A stretch of DNA of 64,000 bases from Cinnamomum chago. Lineage: Eukaryota > Streptophyta > Magnoliopsida > Laurales > Lauraceae. Of the stretch, positions 59,901 to 64,000 are shown piece after piece. Both the position numbers and the translations under genes were made by a program. The first letter of the stretch is position 1. Each line of letters begins with the position of its first letter. The notes under the pieces are model-generated. The model was not told where the DNA came from, ran no database searches, and saw only the letters and a list, made by a program, of their open reading frames with translations. The DNA is taken from assembly GCA_038049695.1 (NCBI GenBank), contig CP142451.1, positions 34,704,001-34,768,000 of the forward strand, given 5' to 3'.

Positions 59901-62490
59901 CCAATGCCCAAATGAAGAATAACCAAATCCCAAATTCAAAAGGGAAAAATGCTTCAAATCAAAATCTCAACCGTCCAAATTCAAAATTAAAAAAAAATAT
60001 CCAAAACCAGATGTCTACAATTCAAAAACTCAAAACCATAACTTGAAACCTTTCAAACCAGAATAAGATAAATCAAATTTCCTAACCCCATTAGATGAAT
60101 TTTCAAGCTCAGTTGTCACTCACATATGCCAAACTTTTAATTTCTTCTATCTCAATTAAAAATTCTAAATCACAAAATTAAAAAAAATTTTATCTCGAAT
60201 GCACAAATTCAAATTCCAAGACCTTGAATCCATCCCAAACACCAGTTGTTAACTACACATCTTTTCAGGTATTTTCATCAGCTAATTAAATGAGATAATA
60301 GACCAACTCAAGTTTAACTCAAATAATATTTAAAGATGCAATCTTTTGAGAAAAAACCAAGAAAAGATGATCACCATATTAATAGTCATCATCAAAAAAG
60401 GGGAAAAAAGAAAAAAAAGAGAAAAACCTCCTTATGAAATCAGAACTTATAGATATTTTTTGTACTTTTCTTACTCAAATGATATCTAAAAGTGAAAATC
60501 AAATTGAAACTAACAAGCCCCAGAAAACCCTAAAAAAACCCATCCTAAAGCATCAAGAGCGATTGAATAAACCCAAAAGAGAGCAAAAATATCAGTACGT
60601 GATGGAATGAGATACCAAAAGGGTGAGGAGGATAGATACTCGTATTAGTAAACATGCAGAGAAGTTAAAGAGAATTTGTTTTTGGAAAAGTTACAACAGC
60701 GCAAATTAGAAAACATACAGAGAAGATAAAGAATATTTTTAAAAAAAAATGAGTTTAAAGCTGCATTTACCTAACGGTGAGAACTATTGGGAAAAATTGG
60801 ACACATTCAATTGAAAGAGAGAGAACAAACCAATAGAGACACACTTATGACAAAAGTTTCTTGAACTCTCTAAATCAGTGACCAGAGTTTGCTGCCATGA
60901 GTTCATCAATTGTTTTGTTCATGGTGTTGATTGCTAAGTCTTGGACTACATTCATTACAAGTCATATTTACTAATTTTCTACAATGGAAAACTAAGCAAA
61001 TGAGAAATATTGGAATAATATTTAACAAAGTGGTGGAGACTCGGCATATATTTTTTAATACGTCGTCAGCAAGCATTCTTGAGGTAAACTTCTTAATGCA
61101 TGTATTGGAACACATACAAGGATAGCTTGTCATATAATGAAGAAACAATAATGCCAATATATTGGTGGGTCTAAACAATACTAATTTTCTTTCAGCAAAA
61201 AAAAATACAGATAAAACAAAAGGAATTTTTCAACAAAAAAACAAAGGTTGACAAAGACGTAGAATATTGACTTTTTACCATATCTAATAACAGAAATTGA
61301 AATTAAACATTTAAAAAATAGTTAAACAAATTACCATGTAGGATCGGGTTAGGAAAGATCTCTAAGTTCTCCTTTTTGCATTGATAAATTGCCTATTATG
61401 TCCTTAACAATGTCTGCCATATCTTTTCCCGACTCAATGATAGGGAAAAGTTGATGACATGTCAAAAATTATCTTGACCAATTGCCGATGATGCAGACAA
61501 ATCCCACAACTCCTCGTGCTTAATAAGTTGGCCACTTATTTGGTTGAGTGTGAACAGAGAATTAACAATGATTATCAAGTCTCCTACCTTAGCAAGTGCA
61601 AAAAGAAATTAGGGTTCCCTTTGATTGTCTGCTTTATGCTCAAGACATTGGTTGATAGCATCAGCATTTCTACACCATCTAAGGCAAGAACATAGCTTTA
61701 GAATTCAACAATCTGAAAATTAGATCCAATTCTCCAGCATATTAAGTATTAACACTTACGACTGAATTCATGAGGAAATAATTTCCAAAAGAAACTACAA
61801 TGCATCGCTATTTGGGAGGAAGTGAGTGAAATTTGTTCTTTACAAGGAAGTAATAAAAACTCAATTGAAAATATTTCCTTTCAATTAAGAAATAAAATCT
61901 ATTTGTGGTGTTATTACACTTTACAACTAAATCAAAGGAAAAAAAATATAGCATATCTCAAGTGATTTGACCTGATTCCTTCCATACAAAAGAATTAAAC
62001 CACTTTGGAAACTGAATATAATTTTTTAGGCAGAGACAATGATTTCTTAGATCATTAAGCTTCCTAACATTAAACATGGTAAGAGAAAAGGCGCTAGACT
62101 TCTAATAGGGTAAAACCCTTTGAAATAATCATGTCATTAAGATTCAATTTCTTTTAGACTTTTAATGAAACACTTCATGCTCGCTCAACTAAGGATTTTT
62201 AAAGGAAGGGAAAAAAACCAAAGTTATTAAGATTCAACTTTTATAAATTTGTGATCAAACACTCCATCCTCAACTTAAGATTAGAAAAAAGGAAGAAGGA
62301 AAAAAAGGCATTATGCACATACTATAGTGCTACAACATTGAGAAAAGAAAAAAATATTGAAAGAAAAATGCATACAAACTGTTGAAGCTCAACCTAAAAA
62401 GTGTGAAAAAGGGAGGGGGAAAAACAAAAACCAAGACATACATATTTATGCTGCTCCAATAATGTGGAAAAAAAGCTTGAAAACAAAACA
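53961..62490. other. AT-rich DNA, intergenic or intronic, no supported gene
   Basis: Long A/T-rich stretch with poly-A at about 59781-59803 and TA runs near 57395-57415. A region rich in gagctc and ggctc words (about 54970-55280) resembles a degenerate MITE. Frames here are short and low-complexity. Large introns of a minus-strand gene remain possible, but I cannot assemble one. Confidence 0.5.
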
Positions 62491-62494
62491 CACA

Positions 62495-62621
62495 CCTTAA
62501 GAAAAAGAGCAAAGGTAGAGAGAGACAGAAGTGCAGGAGAGAGCGGGGCTTTGGTGGAAAGGGGCGGAGGAGATGAGAAATAGATGGAGAATGAGAGAGT
62601 GAGAGAAGAGGAGGCATTCAT
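62495..62621 (-). other. possible first exon (minus strand)
   Basis: An ATG at 62621 opens a Ser/Leu/Pro-rich frame (MNASSSLTLSFSIYFSSPPP) like an organellar targeting sequence. It ends at a possible donor cttaag/gtgtgtg near 62495. No downstream exon with a known domain was found. It may equally be pyrimidine-rich non-coding DNA. Confidence 0.2.
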
Positions 62622-62842
62622 GGGTGGGAAATCATTTTAAAGTGAGTTGTGAGAGGGATTGATGAGTTGGCCTTCGTGATTCCTTCATAGGGGATGTAGA
62701 CTGAGACAAAGAGAAAATGGAACCCTAAGTATAGATACCTACTATTGGACACAAAGGATTTCCATAATAACCTCAAACAAAGGCACTTTGCATTAACACA
62801 ACACAGGAATACAATATAAGTTGCGCATTCATTACCAGCAGT

Positions 62843-62933
62843 TTGATCACCAACCAGGACATCTCTCATATCAAATCTGATTCCATTTCCTTGCTTCTTG
62901 ATACCAGTCAATTGCATTGCTCTTTTCACAAAA
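62843..62933 (-). other. possible internal exon (minus strand)
   Basis: The frame AMQLTGIKKQGNGIRFDMRD then VLVGDQTAG lies between an AG acceptor-like site and a GT (gtaatg) donor-like site. The composition looks protein-like, but I recognise no family. Confidence 0.25.
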
Positions 62934-63917
62934 TTAAAATAATTAAGAACGAGTTCACATCATAATTTATAATTTGATTCAGATAAAAAAATACTATAAA
63001 ATAAATGGAATCATGAATTGTCCAAAACATACTTTTCAATTTATCCTCTTACAGAATTTGCACATATCTTGTAAGTAGTAGTGAAAACTGAGAACATGGA
63101 AAAGCGGGGGCTTAATCATCTCTCCTAATAAAAAAAAAATACAATCACCCACATCTCTAATCATGCATATGGCTCTATATCAAGTAGATTCAAACTGTCC
63201 ATTAACTTAATTGTACAGATCCATAAAGAAGACTATTACAGACCTCTAAATAGCTAATCAATAGAATACAAATTGACAAGAAAATTTAATGGTGTCATCT
63301 AACCATGGTGAGCTTTGGACAATGTCTAAGCAAAGGAAGAGCCCATGGGATATGCAATTTACATCTCATTGATATTTGATGCATACAAGATAATCTTATG
63401 GAAGGAAAAGCATAGATAAGCAAGCTATTTTCCTCTTTAAACGTCATTTCTTTTAGCAGATATTTCCACTGCACCGTATCATACAATTCCAGAGAATTTA
63501 TGTTCTAACAAATTTCATGAAAATGGAGTTTACAATTCAATAATCTGCAATCAAAATATTTAAAATATCTAACTACTTTATTTCCCTGATTTTAGAAAAA
63601 TGATCCCCAGTCCTTCTTTTCCTGCAATCAATTTTTAGGGACTCAGCTCTCTACCATCATTTCAAAGTTACAATTCCATAAAAAAAAACACATGTATATA
63701 TCCATAAAAATAAATACATATTCACTTGCCTTTGGGTGAGGAAATCCAAAATGCCCAAACCCACAACTTAGCTCAAAATGACCAAAATCTATGAATTAGA
63801 AACAAATTCACATAAATAACTCTACAAATCACAATCTAACATGCTAACAAACTCATCTAACACTAATTAGTGGAAAAACCCAATTAACCCAACTTAATCA
63901 AAACAAAGAAGCTTACC

Positions 63918-64000
63918 TAAGAGAGAAATTGAAATGAGGTTGTGGGGTCCACTTGATCGATGATGGAGGCCTCGGTGGTCCATTGGCAAGGATAAAGAAA
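63918..64000 (-). other. possible 5' exon running off the window (minus strand)
   Basis: The minus-strand sequence reads atggaccaccgaggcc... and reaches a strong donor, cttag/gtaagc, at 63917. It is GC-richer than the adjacent AT-rich, intron-like DNA. It may be a 5' untranslated or first coding exon of a gene whose start lies to the right. Confidence 0.3.

Noticed and set aside
59593-60046. Asn/Ser/Lys-rich plus-strand frames around a poly-A run
   Set aside because: The text is an imperfect repetition of caaattc/aaatcc words in AT-rich DNA, with no domain or splice evidence.

Overview
This is a plant nuclear window, almost certainly from a flowering plant. The evidence is plant Ty1/Copia and Ty3/Gypsy long terminal repeats (LTRs), an En/Spm-type CACTA transposon, PIF/Harbinger and Mutator-like MITEs, a pentatricopeptide-repeat (PPR) gene fragment and a cytochrome P450 exon with GT/AG splice borders. 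I cannot name the species. The window is AT-rich and dominated by transposons, and I found no intact host protein-coding gene.

Left part (1-15.2 kb). A decayed PPR fragment (about 1050-1395) abuts a minus-strand Copia remnant (1409-2480). Next is a textbook solo LTR (2865-5294, target duplication CCACC). A plus-strand Copia remnant (about 5300-9450) follows, interrupted by a second solo LTR (5785-7735, duplication AACTT) and a PIF/Harbinger MITE (7866-8306, duplication TTA). A Mutator-like MITE with a 9-bp duplication lies at 9539-10409, and an RNase H-like remnant at 10516-10880. From 11.67 kb a segment is tandemly duplicated (unit A 11668-13982, unit B starting at 14008). Unit A carries large foldback structures built on palindromes around CCCTCACCATATGGTGAGGG.

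Centre (15.2-51.9 kb). Unit B is split by a nest of insertions that can be read level by level. A solo LTR of the same family as 5785-7735 occupies 15219-51929. Inside it is a 33-kb CACTA element (16260-49487, duplication GGG) with a broken TNP2-type transposase, a 172-bp tandem array and a stranded P450 exon. Inside the CACTA is a SIRE-like Copia element (25190-46733, duplication AGAGA). At the start of that element's gag is a 13-kb non-autonomous LTR element (26890-39868, duplication GGAAT) arranged LTR-internal-LTR-internal-LTR. Its middle LTR looks like a crossover product of the outer two. A further inverted-repeat element (about 49534-50932) sits in the LTR to the right of the CACTA.

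Right part (51.9-64 kb). Unit B resumes at 51930 and ends near 52634. It is followed by a minus-strand LTR remnant related to the nested Copia LTRs (52694 to about 53450) and a minus-strand Copia gag remnant (about 53590-53960). The last 10 kb is AT-rich, with no gene I can support beyond weak minus-strand exon-like segments near the right end.

The most unusual material is the pair of related LTR families at 25-47 kb. They share a TATA region preceded by tandem ~34-bp units that can each fold into a small hairpin, GTCGAC-rich hairpins in the LTR, and an inverted repeat (CACCTGTTA ... AACAGGTG) upstream of the polypurine tract.
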